Assembly: GCA_024403515.1 (NCBI GenBank)
Contig: JAKSRS010000020.1
Span: 1 to 40,269 of the forward strand
Source: Lachnospiraceae bacterium
Lineage (GTDB): Bacteria; Bacillota; Clostridia; Lachnospirales; Lachnospiraceae
Direction: 5' to 3'
Length of the DNA: 40,269 nt
Shown here: positions 19,250 through 26,392 of the stretch, one piece after another
How the letters are laid out: each line of letters opens with the position of its first letter
Numbering within the stretch: the stretch's first letter is position 1
Notes under the pieces: generated by a model
Told to the model about the DNA's origin: nothing
The model's input: only the letters and a program-made list of their open reading frames with translations
The model's database searches: none
Made by a program: the position numbers and the translations under genes

Positions 19250-19459
19250 TTACCAGCCATTGGCATATTTGTCTTTAACTAGGGCTATAAGTTTGGGAAT
19301 ATCTCTTTCAGAAACTTCAAGTTCAGGATAATCTATATTTATAAGTTCGGCAATTTCCCGATTACTGGAGCAGTTGACGTACCGTCTAATAACAGTCGGA
19401 TTAGAAATCAGCACATCTATCAACTCAACCATATCATTGTCGTTCCAATCTATTCCCAT
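19250..19459 (-). CDS. Small acidic protein of unknown function
   Basis: A 69-residue protein starting MGIDWNDNDMVELIDVLIS and ending DKYANGW. It is predicted mostly helical and acidic with no membrane segment, no cysteine pair motif and one CSS turn. I do not recognise the family. Two starts are possible: ATG 19459 with GAGGAAGAAGG upstream (preferred, since the alternative adds an Arg/Pro-rich LAVARPRGRR leader unlike the rest), or ATG 19495, 11 nt after AAAGGAG. The gene has its own terminator and lies between GH31 and the divergent hydrogenase. It looks real by ribosome site, terminator and clean frame. Confidence 0.65.
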   Translation of the reverse strand: MGIDWNDNDMVELIDVLISNPTVIRRYVNCSSNREIAELINIDYPELEVSERDIPKLIALVKDKYANGW

Positions 19460-19502
19460 AGTCCTTCTTCCTCTCGGCCTAGCTACTGCAAGCATCGATC
19501 AC

Positions 19503-19942
19503 GTCGCTCCTTTCTATAGTTTATAGTTTTTCTTCATCTTTTTTCGTCTTTTTTCGCCGTCTTTTGAAACTATTTTAATCGCTTTTCAACATTTTATCGA
19601 TTAACTAACAAAGCAGTCTCAAACTTTTTTGATAAATACAAAATATGAGTTTTAAATTTGCGGGTAATTAACAATTGTGTCAAATGCATTATTTATGTAA
19701 TCCACTCTCTTATAAACCGGTAAGTTGCAATGATTATCTTCTAGGCGTTATATGGTACGAAATAGATAAAAACTGAATTCTTCTAGTCATTAAGTTGCCA
19801 AAGATAGCCTGTTTAAAAGAAAAAAAGCATGTTTGGGGTAAAAGGTATGAGGTTTGCGACGGTATCATTCAAATAAAATTAATTTTAAAAAAAACTATTA
19901 ATTTTTCTGTAATTTTGAAAAAATAACATTTAATTATGATTA
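19503..19942. other. AT-rich intergenic region upstream of the hydrogenase
   Basis: No gene is seen. It holds purine/pyrimidine-skewed repeats (CTTTTTTCGTCTTTTTTCG, 19536-19555) near the small-protein leader and a 9-bp inverted repeat AAAATTAAT/ATTAATTTT (19875-19905) about 40 bp before the hydrogenase -35 box. The rest is plain AT-rich sequence without stable hairpins or a riboswitch I know. Confidence 0.4.
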
Positions 19943-19960
19943 TTGACATTTTTTTAACAA
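19943..19960 (+). promoter_or_regulatory. Candidate Rex (NADH/NAD redox sensor) operator
   Basis: The 18 bases from the -35 box into the spacer match the clostridial Rex consensus TTGTTAAnnnnTTAACAA in 11 of 14 fixed positions: the right half TTAACAA is exact, the left half reads TTGACAT. Rex represses hydrogenase and fermentation genes when NADH is low, and a site over the -35 and spacer is where a repressor would act. The match is by eye, in AT-rich DNA. Confidence 0.45.
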
Positions 19961-19971
19961 TATACTAGAAT
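19943..19971 (+). promoter_or_regulatory. Strong promoter of the hydrogenase gene
   Basis: TTGACA (19943-19948), a 17-bp spacer and TAGAAT (19966-19971) match the housekeeping consensus in 11 of 12 positions. Transcription would start near 19978, with a short leader of about 27 nt before ATG 20005. Confidence 0.85.
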
Positions 19972-20004
19972 GAATTTATTTATAAATATGAAAGGAATTT
20001 GATT

Positions 20005-21534
20005 ATGCGTGGAATTTACACATCCGTTAACGACATAAGAAAACGAGTTTTTGCGGAAGTCGCAAAACTTTCCTATGATTACAAAGATGGCGATCTTTCT
20101 CAGATGAGCGAGATTCCCTACAGAGTAATTCCCGGTGAAGTTTCTACCTATAGAGAAAGCGTATTCCTTGAAAGAGCTATTGTACGCGAAAGAATGAGAC
20201 TCGCCATGGGGCTTAACCTCAGATCATTCTCAGAACATGCTCCGGTAACCGAAGGAGCTGATGAATGTGTTCAGCCCGAAAAGTACTATCAGCCCCCTCT
20301 TATCAACATCATCAAGTTTGCCTGTCACAAGTGCCCTGATAATATTGTACGAGTAACAGACAGCTGCCAGGGTTGTCTTGCTCACCCTTGTAAAGAAGTT
20401 TGTCCCGTTAAAGCTATTACCTTTAAGGATGGACACTCTGTTATTGATGAATCCAAATGTATTAAGTGCGGTAAGTGCATTAGCGTGTGCCCTTACAACG
20501 CTATTATGAGACTTGAGCGCCCCTGCTCTAAAGTCTGCGGCATGAAGGCCATCTCAAGTGATGAATATGGTCGTGCTGATATTGATCAGGACAAGTGCGT
20601 ATCATGTGGTATGTGTCTTGCCAACTGTCCTTTCGGTGCAATCGCTGATAAGGCACAGATTTTCCAGGTTATTCAGGCTATAAAGAGCGATGTCCCTGTA
20701 TATGCAGCTATCGCTCCTGCTGTATCAGGCCAGTTTGGTAAGGATATGTCACCTGAAAAGCTTCGTACAGCATTTAAGTTACTTGGCTTTGAAGACATCA
20801 TGGAAGTTGCTATCGGTGCAGACCTTTGTACTATATCTGAAGCAAGAGACTTCGTTGATGAAGTTCCCGAAAAGCTTCCCTTTATGGCTACATCATGCTG
20901 TCCTGCCTGGGCTGCTATGGCCAAAAAGCTCTTCCCCGAACAGGCTGAATGCATTTCAATGGCACTTACCCCCATGGTACTTACAGGAAGACTTTTAAAG
21001 AAAATGCATCCCGGCTGCAAGGTTGCTTTCATCGGTCCTTGTGCTGCTAAAAAGCTTGAAGCAAGCCGTAAGACAGTAAGAAGTGATATCGACTTTGTAC
21101 TTACCTTTGAAGAAGTTCTTGGTATGTTTGAAGCCAAGCAGGTTGACTTTAGTGAGCTTGCTGATGACGAAGTAATGCATGGTGCAAGCGGCGACGGTCG
21201 TGGCTTTGCCGTAAGTGGTGGTGTTGCTGATGCGGTTGTTAACTGTATCAATGAGCGTTATCCTGATTTTGGTCCTGTAAAAGTTGAAAAGGCTGAAGGT
21301 CTTGATAACTGTAGAAAGATGCTCACTCTCGCCAAGGCAGGAAAGTACGACGGATATCTTCTCGAAGGTATGGCCTGCCCCGGTGGATGCGTTGCCGGTG
21401 CCGGTTCAATCGCTCCTGCTGCTGCAACCGCCAAAGACATAGCAGCTCACAAGAAGGTATCAACCATCCAGCACGCGCTTGACAGTGACTATAAGAAGAT
21501 GCTTGAAATCCTTGAAGAGTCTGATAACGACTAG
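20005..21534 (+). CDS. Monomeric [FeFe]-hydrogenase, group B type
   Basis: A 509-residue cytosolic iron-only hydrogenase that presumably exchanges electrons between ferredoxin and protons. Iron-sulfur ligands fill residues 107-210: C121-x2-C124-x4-C129-x3-C133, C152-x2-C155-x2-C158-x3-C162 and C198-x2-C201-x2-C204-x3-C208, plus C107/C110 and C174/C178. The H-cluster domain has L1 TSCCPAW (C298, C299), L2 IGPCAAKKLE (C346) and L3 EGMACPGGCVAGAG (C458, C462). This motif set and the N-terminal layout point to the group B subfamily of anaerobic Firmicutes, whose role is poorly known. ATG 20005 follows AAAGGA at good spacing. No maturase genes (hydEFG) are in the window. Confidence 0.92.
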   Translation: MRGIYTSVNDIRKRVFAEVAKLSYDYKDGDLSQMSEIPYRVIPGEVSTYRESVFLERAIVRERMRLAMGLNLRSFSEHAPVTEGADECVQPEKYYQPPLINIIKFACHKCPDNIVRVTDSCQGCLAHPCKEVCPVKAITFKDGHSVIDESKCIKCGKCISVCPYNAIMRLERPCSKVCGMKAISSDEYGRADIDQDKCVSCGMCLANCPFGAIADKAQIFQVIQAIKSDVPVYAAIAPAVSGQFGKDMSPEKLRTAFKLLGFEDIMEVAIGADLCTISEARDFVDEVPEKLPFMATSCCPAWAAMAKKLFPEQAECISMALTPMVLTGRLLKKMHPGCKVAFIGPCAAKKLEASRKTVRSDIDFVLTFEEVLGMFEAKQVDFSELADDEVMHGASGDGRGFAVSGGVADAVVNCINERYPDFGPVKVEKAEGLDNCRKMLTLAKAGKYDGYLLEGMACPGGCVAGAGSIAPAAATAKDIAAHKKVSTIQHALDSDYKKMLEILEESDND

Positions 21535-21586
21535 AAAGATTCAAATATTAAAGAGTACAAAGCTTCTTAATAATATAAAACGAACT

Positions 21587-21670
21587 AACCCCTTATCAAA
21601 TGAGAACGTAAAGCTTTAACGGATTATCCGAAAGGCTTAGGCCCAAAGTTTGATAAGGGGTTTTCTTTTA
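21587..21670 (+). terminator. Terminator of the hydrogenase gene with a structured 48-nt loop
   Basis: AACCCCTTATCAAA (21587-21600) pairs perfectly over 14 bp with TTTGATAAGGGGTT (21649-21662), and TTCTTTT follows. The 48 nt in between can form a small CGGAT/ATCCG stem and AGC-TTT/AAAGGCT, so the whole looks like a closed multi-part RNA structure rather than a simple hairpin. The remaining gap up to the chemoreceptor holds only promoter-like sequence. Confidence 0.75.
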
Positions 21671-21754
21671 CTTAGTTCTTCATTCTGATAATGGAATTGT
21701 CCTTAACTTAAACGTTTTCATGCGCATTTTATTTAATATGCACCGAAAATTTAC

Positions 21755-21781
21755 GAAAATTTTGTTGCATTTTGTCGATAT
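21755..21781 (+). promoter_or_regulatory. Sigma-28-like (flagellar) promoter of the chemoreceptor
   Basis: GAAA (21755-21758), a 15-bp spacer and GTCGATAT (21774-21781) resemble the SigD/FliA consensus TAAA-N15-GCCGATAA in 3 of 4 and 6 of 8 positions. Chemoreceptor genes are often in this regulon. A leader of about 100 nt would follow. Confidence 0.45.
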
Positions 21782-21888
21782 TAATTATCCGTTAATGGCT
21801 TATTATAGTATTCGTTACAAAAAACTAGTCCATTAGTACCAGTTTCCTATGGTGAGAGAGTATGATAACTATAAGTGGAGGTTACAAA

Positions 21889-23373
21889 ATGAAACTACAA
21901 CGTAAAGAATTAACGCCCGACCAGTTTAGAAGGGCCAACAAATTAACAGCTATTTCTATAACATTTGTTTATGTGATTTTTCTTTTCTTAAACTTTACTT
22001 CACCTACCATTGATATGAAGATGAAGTTTGTTGGTTTAGGTATTTATCTTGTATGGTATGCGCTTTCAGCCATATTTGTTACAAAGTTTATAGCAGACCG
22101 CAAGGCAATGCTTATGCTTGCTTTTGCATTTGAAATGAGTTACTGCCTGCTGATTTTCACAACCCCTATGGCAAGCATTTTCCTCATCTTCCCCGTTCTT
22201 TTGACAATATACGTTTACTTAAATGAAGTTATACTTCTCTGGGGAAGCCTGGGCTCTGTTGCCCTTTTCATGTTAAAAACTGTAATTGATGTCGCAAATA
22301 AGGCAGCAACACGCGAAGACTTAATCTGCGTTAACGTTGCAATAATGGGTGTACTCATCTGCTTATTCGGCGGATTTAAGGCAATAAGACTTCTTATTCA
22401 GTTTAGTAATGAAGAAACCGATGCGGTTAAAGAGCTTCTTGACAAGCAAAAGAAAGTTGCCGACGAAGTCGAAAAAGTTACTATTCAGGTTTCAAGTGAC
22501 TTTGCGGATGTTATCAAAGATTTGGAAAGAATCAATGAAAGCGTTTCAACTACTGTAATCGCAATTGATCAGATTGCCCAGGGTTCTGAGCAGACTGCTA
22601 CGGCTGCTACAGAACAGGCCGGTATGACAGGTGAAATCCAGAACCGCCTTGAAAGTACAAACCAGATAGCTTCAACAGCAAAAGAAACATCAGATGAATT
22701 AAAGAAAACTATCGATGCCGGAATGGCCAACTCAAGTGAACTTGAAAAGCAGTCACTTATCGTTGATGAATACGCTAAAGATATTTCATCTACAATTTCA
22801 GAACTTGCTGAAAATGTAGCTTCTGTTTCACGCATTACAGATACAATTTTGAATATTTCAACACAGACTAACCTTCTTGCCCTTAATGCTTCCATTGAAG
22901 CCGCAAGAGCAGGTGATGCCGGAAAAGGTTTTTCAGTTGTAGCCGACGAAATCCGTCAGCTTGCTGAAGGTACTAAAAAGTCTACTGAAATGATTACTAA
23001 TATAATGAAAGAACTCACTGACGTTACAAACAGAGTTGAAAACGCAGTAACTAAATCAACTGAAAGCATCACACTTCAGAGAGAAAAGATTCAAAGAGTA
23101 ACTGAAAACTTTGCTACTGTTGATGAAGGTATTGAAAAACTTTCGAAAAACGTCGATGAAATGAACGATGAAGTAAATGCTGTAATGGTTGCAAATCATC
23201 GTATAGTAGAAAATGTCGACACACTTGCCGCCGTATCCGAAGAAATGTCTTCAAACGCTATAAGCAGTGCAAACGACACAACCGAGCTTGGTAAGAGCAT
23301 GGATAAATTCACATCAGTCATTGAATCTACATCATTAAAGATAAATGAACTTCGTGAAATCACTTCTAAATAA
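21889..23373 (+). CDS. Methyl-accepting chemotaxis protein with six membrane segments
   Basis: A 494-residue chemoreceptor. Six membrane segments (about 20-37, 46-66, 73-90, 92-110, 113-132, 145-163) replace the usual periplasmic sensor, so it probably senses a membrane or internal cue. A long cytoplasmic coiled coil (about 175-490) includes the CheA/CheW-binding tip with [20 protein letters not shown] and [11 protein letters not shown], and Glu/Gln-rich methylation helices either side; no C-terminal pentapeptide is present. Start ATG 21889 has GTGGAGGT 6 nt upstream; the frame also opens at 21862 without a ribosome site. It is monocistronic. A flagellar-type promoter is possible. The signal is not known. 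Confidence 0.92.
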   Translation: MKLQRKELTPDQFRRANKLTAISITFVYVIFLFLNFTSPTIDMKMKFVGLGIYLVWYALSAIFVTKFIADRKAMLMLAFAFEMSYCLLIFTTPMASIFLIFPVLLTIYVYLNEVILLWGSLGSVALFMLKTVIDVANKAATREDLICVNVAIMGVLICLFGGFKAIRLLIQFSNEETDAVKELLDKQKKVADEVEKVTIQVSSDFADVIKDLERINESVSTTVIAIDQIAQGSEQTATAATEQAGMTGEIQNRLESTNQIASTAKETSDELKKTIDAGMANSSELEKQSLIVDEYAKDISSTISELAENVASVSRITDTILNISTQTNLLALNASIEAARAGDAGKGFSVVADEIRQLAEGTKKSTEMITNIMKELTDVTNRVENAVTKSTESITLQREKIQRVTENFATVDEGIEKLSKNVDEMNDEVNAVMVANHRIVENVDTLAAVSEEMSSNAISSANDTTELGKSMDKFTSVIESTSLKINELREITSK

Positions 23374-23431
23374 CGCTTATGTCGAAATCCTTTCATATTA
23401 GATTCCATTTATATTGCAAAATGGAACCCCC

Positions 23432-23492
23432 GCTATCAGGTGCACCTTTTTAGGTGCCACCAATAGCCAAGTGTGAAAACACTTATTCACAC
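23432..23492. terminator. Two hairpins between convergent MCP and nadE genes
   Basis: First hairpin: GCTAT, GGTGCACCT around TTTT, AGGTG-C-CACC, ATAGC (23432-23467). Second: GTGTGAA / TTCACAC (23471-23492). TTCCATTT/AAATGGAA (23403-23425) lies just before. None has a long T-run, but together they fill the 127-nt gap between two convergent stops. Confidence 0.5.
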
Positions 23493-23500
23493 AGCTTGTC

Positions 23501-25411
23501 TTAGAGGGCTTCAAGGTCTTTTAGCCAGATACTTGCGCAGGCATCAGTTGGCATTCTCAAATCGCCTCTTGGTGAAACTGCGATTGTACCTACCTTGGGG
23601 CCGTCAGGAAGACAGCTTCTTTTAAAGTGCTGGGCAAAAAATCTTCTGTAGAAGGTCTTCTCCCACTTAAGGATAAATTCGTCATCATATGTTCCATTAA
23701 AGGCATACTTTGCAAGTCTAAAGACCTTCTTTGGACTGCAGCCATATCTTAACATATTGTATAAGAAGAAATCGTGAAGCTCATAAGGGCCCACCAAATC
23801 TTCAGTTTTCTGTGAAATCACACCATCTGTCGGGGGTAAAAGCTCGGGAGATACTGGTGTGTCCAAAACATCATACAAGGTCTTGGAAAGCAAGTCATCT
23901 TCACTTGTATCAGCATAAAATCCAACAAGATATCTGACTAAAGTTTTAGGAACTGAAGCATTTACGGCATACATTGACATGTGGTCCCCATTATAGGTTG
24001 CCCAGCCAAGTGCAAGTTCTGAAAGATCACCTGTACCGATTACAATTGCATTTTCCTTGTTTGCAATATCCATAAGAAGCTGAGTACGTTCTCTTGCCTG
24101 ACTGTTTTCATAAGTCACATCGTGAATGCTTTCATCATGTCCGATATCGCTAAAGTGAACTCTTACTGCATTTACAATACTTATTTCTCTAAGACTCGCG
24201 CCTATGCACTTAATTAAGTTAATTGCGTTGTCGTAGGTTCTGTCAGTAGTACCAAATCCGGGCATAGTAACGGCAATTATTCCTTGTCTGTCCAAAGAAA
24301 GTAAATCAAAAGCCTTGGCTGCTACTAAAAGAGCCAGTGTGGAATCAAGTCCGCCCGAAATTCCTATAACAACATTTTTACAGCCAATATGCTCAAGCCT
24401 TTTCTTCAAGCCCATTGCCTGAATAGAGATAATTTCATCACATCTTCTGTCTCTTTCACCCTTGTCTCCGGGAACGAAAGGGGTTGATGCAACAAAACGT
24501 GTAAGTTTTGTTTCTTTATTCTCAAGCGAAAAGTATATCTTGGAATATCCACCCTTATCATCTGTTTCATAGGTAGTCATTCTTCTTCGGTCTGCTTCAA
24601 TTCTCTTCATATCAAATTCAGAACTTATGATGCCCTCTGAAAAAAGTTTGGATTCGCAAAGAACATTTCCATTTTCAGCAATGATATTATGACCCGAATA
24701 AACCACGTCCTGGGTAGATTCACTTGCACCTGCCGAAGCATATACATATCCGCAGACAAGTCTTGCTGACTGACCTTTTACAAGTTCGTGTCTGTAGGCA
24801 CTCTTTCCTGTTATTTCATCGGAGGCTGATAGATTTACGATCATTGTTGCTCCTGCCATACAGTGGTCTATGCTTGGAGGATTAGGAACCCATAAGTCCT
24901 CGCAAATCTCAGCAGCGATTCTTAATGAAGGCATATTGTCGCATTCAAAAATAATATCACTTCTAACCTCAATCTCTTCGTCCATAAATACCACATAAGA
25001 AGCCATGTCTTTGCCAGAGTGGAAGTGTCTTGCTTCATAAAATTCGTTGTAATTTGGAAGGTAAATCTTAGGAATAAAGCCTAATACCTTACCGGAATTC
25101 ACTGCTGCTGCCACATTGTAAAGTTTTCCATCGATAGCCATCGGAAGCCCCACAAAAAAGAGGGCATCGAGTTTTTCACTATGTTTTGCAATCTTTTCAA
25201 GTCCCCAAAGCGCCTCTTCAAGAAGTCTGTCCTGCCAGAAAAGATCTTGACATGTATAACCTGTGATGCAAAGCTCAGGGAATACAACAACCTGATTTCC
25301 GCCCTCAATGGCTTTAATCATGTCATCGCAAATCTGTGTGGTGTTGTAATCAACGTCTGCCACCTTAAGTTTGGGTGTAACAGCTGCAACCTTAATGAAT
25401 CCGTCTTTCAT
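23501..25411 (-). CDS. nadE: Glutamine-dependent NAD+ synthetase
   Basis: A 636-residue two-domain enzyme making NAD+ from deamido-NAD+, ATP and glutamine. The N-terminal nitrilase-fold glutaminase (about 5-285) has the Glu-Lys-Cys triad E46 (FPELCITGY), K115 (IPKIYLPN) and C170 (AEICEDLW). The C-terminal synthetase (about 320-630) has the PP-loop SGGLDS (352-357) and GTGDLSELALGW. Length fits the long glutamine-using NadE form. GGGAGA precedes ATG 25411, and the upstream flavoprotein gene ends 2 nt before, so they form one operon. Confidence 0.96.
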   Translation of the reverse strand: MKDGFIKVAAVTPKLKVADVDYNTTQICDDMIKAIEGGNQVVVFPELCITGYTCQDLFWQDRLLEEALWGLEKIAKHSEKLDALFFVGLPMAIDGKLYNVAAAVNSGKVLGFIPKIYLPNYNEFYEARHFHSGKDMASYVVFMDEEIEVRSDIIFECDNMPSLRIAAEICEDLWVPNPPSIDHCMAGATMIVNLSASDEITGKSAYRHELVKGQSARLVCGYVYASAGASESTQDVVYSGHNIIAENGNVLCESKLFSEGIISSEFDMKRIEADRRRMTTYETDDKGGYSKIYFSLENKETKLTRFVASTPFVPGDKGERDRRCDEIISIQAMGLKKRLEHIGCKNVVIGISGGLDSTLALLVAAKAFDLLSLDRQGIIAVTMPGFGTTDRTYDNAINLIKCIGASLREISIVNAVRVHFSDIGHDESIHDVTYENSQARERTQLLMDIANKENAIVIGTGDLSELALGWATYNGDHMSMYAVNASVPKTLVRYLVGFYADTSEDDLLSKTLYDVLDTPVSPELLPPTDGVISQKTEDLVGPYELHDFFLYNMLRYGCSPKKVFRLAKYAFNGTYDDEFILKWEKTFYRRFFAQHFKRSCLPDGPKVGTIAVSPRGDLRMPTDACASIWLKDLEAL

Positions 25412-25413
25412 AC

Positions 25414-26268
25414 CTATCTCCCGTTAAGATATTCTACTACGCTTATTGCTGCAATATTTCCTTCACCTGCAGCCTTAATATACTGATAAGGCGCCCCTAC
25501 GATATCACCGCAGGCAATGCATCCTTTAATATTTGTTTCCATTTTACGGTTTACTTCTATATGATTTCCATCCATTTTAAGCCCGGGAACCAGCTGGGCA
25601 GGGGATACGCTTTCTCTTAGGATAAAGAAGCCGTCTGCGGTTATCTCTTCGTTTTTAAGAACAAGAGTGTCGGCCTTAAGTTTCCCCTTTATCTCAACAG
25701 GCTCATCATAAATAACCTTAACCTTGTCATTAACTTTCACTTCTTCCTTATATGTTGGAATATAAATAACTTCTGAACATATCTCAGACATAAAGTTGGC
25801 TTCATGCTCTTCCTTTTTGGTAGATGCGATTATCACAATCTTTTTGTTCTTGTATAAAGGAGCATCACAGGTCGCGCAGTAACTAACACCTCTTCCCAGG
25901 TACTCATTTTCGCCAGGATACGGCTTCCCAAAGTTAACACCGGTTGCGATGATAACTGATGATGCTTCAAACATATCGTTATTAGTAGTCTGGAGGCTAA
26001 AGAAATCTCCCATGGCATAAACTGCATGGACCTGATGGTTTTCAATGGTCACGCACATCATATCGGCGTGACTTAAAAACTTCTTTGAAAGGTCACTTCC
26101 CGAAATTTTAGGAATGCCTAAATAGTTATTTATTTCATGTGCCTTAGAGACCTTTTCACTTACAGTATTATTACCTATTACAAGCACGGACTTGTTTCGT
26201 ATTTTTAAAGTTATAGCAGCTGATAAACCTGCCGGTCCCGAACCGATTATAATGCAATCGTATCTCAT
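25414..26268 (-). CDS. Thioredoxin-reductase-like flavoprotein lacking NADPH motifs
   Basis: A 284-residue protein with the TrxR fold. It has the FAD motif GSGPAG (9-14), the redox pair C131-A-T-C134 in SYCATCDAPLY, and a C-terminal ACGDIVG FAD motif. In the middle domain, however, the NADPH-binding GxGxxA/G is replaced by IIASTKKEEHEA (about 147-157) and the HRRxxxR phosphate site by IPTYKEEV (about 170-177). That pattern is known from ferredoxin-dependent flavin thioredoxin reductases (FFTR) of clostridia. It is also about 20 residues shorter than TrxB at 2779-3699. GGAGAG precedes ATG 26268; the frame extends to 26289 without a better site. It is co-transcribed with nadE. The electron donor is inferred. 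Confidence 0.82.
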   Translation of the reverse strand: MRYDCIIIGSGPAGLSAAITLKIRNKSVLVIGNNTVSEKVSKAHEINNYLGIPKISGSDLSKKFLSHADMMCVTIENHQVHAVYAMGDFFSLQTTNNDMFEASSVIIATGVNFGKPYPGENEYLGRGVSYCATCDAPLYKNKKIVIIASTKKEEHEANFMSEICSEVIYIPTYKEEVKVNDKVKVIYDEPVEIKGKLKADTLVLKNEEITADGFFILRESVSPAQLVPGLKMDGNHIEVNRKMETNIKGCIACGDIVGAPYQYIKAAGEGNIAAISVVEYLNGR

Positions 26269-26353
26269 TTTTCTCTCCATTTCAGTCACAAAATACGTAA
26301 TTTGTTTATAGTCCCCTCATAATTGTAACTTCTTATTAGTATACTTTATAAAA

Positions 26354-26379
26354 CAAAAAGGAGCAAATGCTCCTTTTGT
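26354..26379. terminator. Terminator between the GGDEF gene and the nadE operon
   Basis: AAAAGGAGCA / TGCTCCTTTT (26356-26365 and 26368-26377) form a tight hairpin with T-runs on both strands (plus strand TTTTGTTGTTGTTTT; minus strand TTTTTGTTTTAT). It lies 15 nt past the diguanylate cyclase stop. Confidence 0.85.
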
Positions 26380-26392
26380 TGTTGTTTTATAT

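Noticed and set aside
19503..19942. Riboswitch (including cyclic-di-GMP type) before the hydrogenase
   Set aside because: No GNRA/receptor or conserved core was recognised, and the mapped promoter leaves a leader of only about 27 nt.
20673..21251. 192-codon ORF antisense to the hydrogenase
   Set aside because: It lies wholly inside a clearly conserved gene, has low-complexity composition (Ser/Ala/Pro-rich) and no ribosome site.
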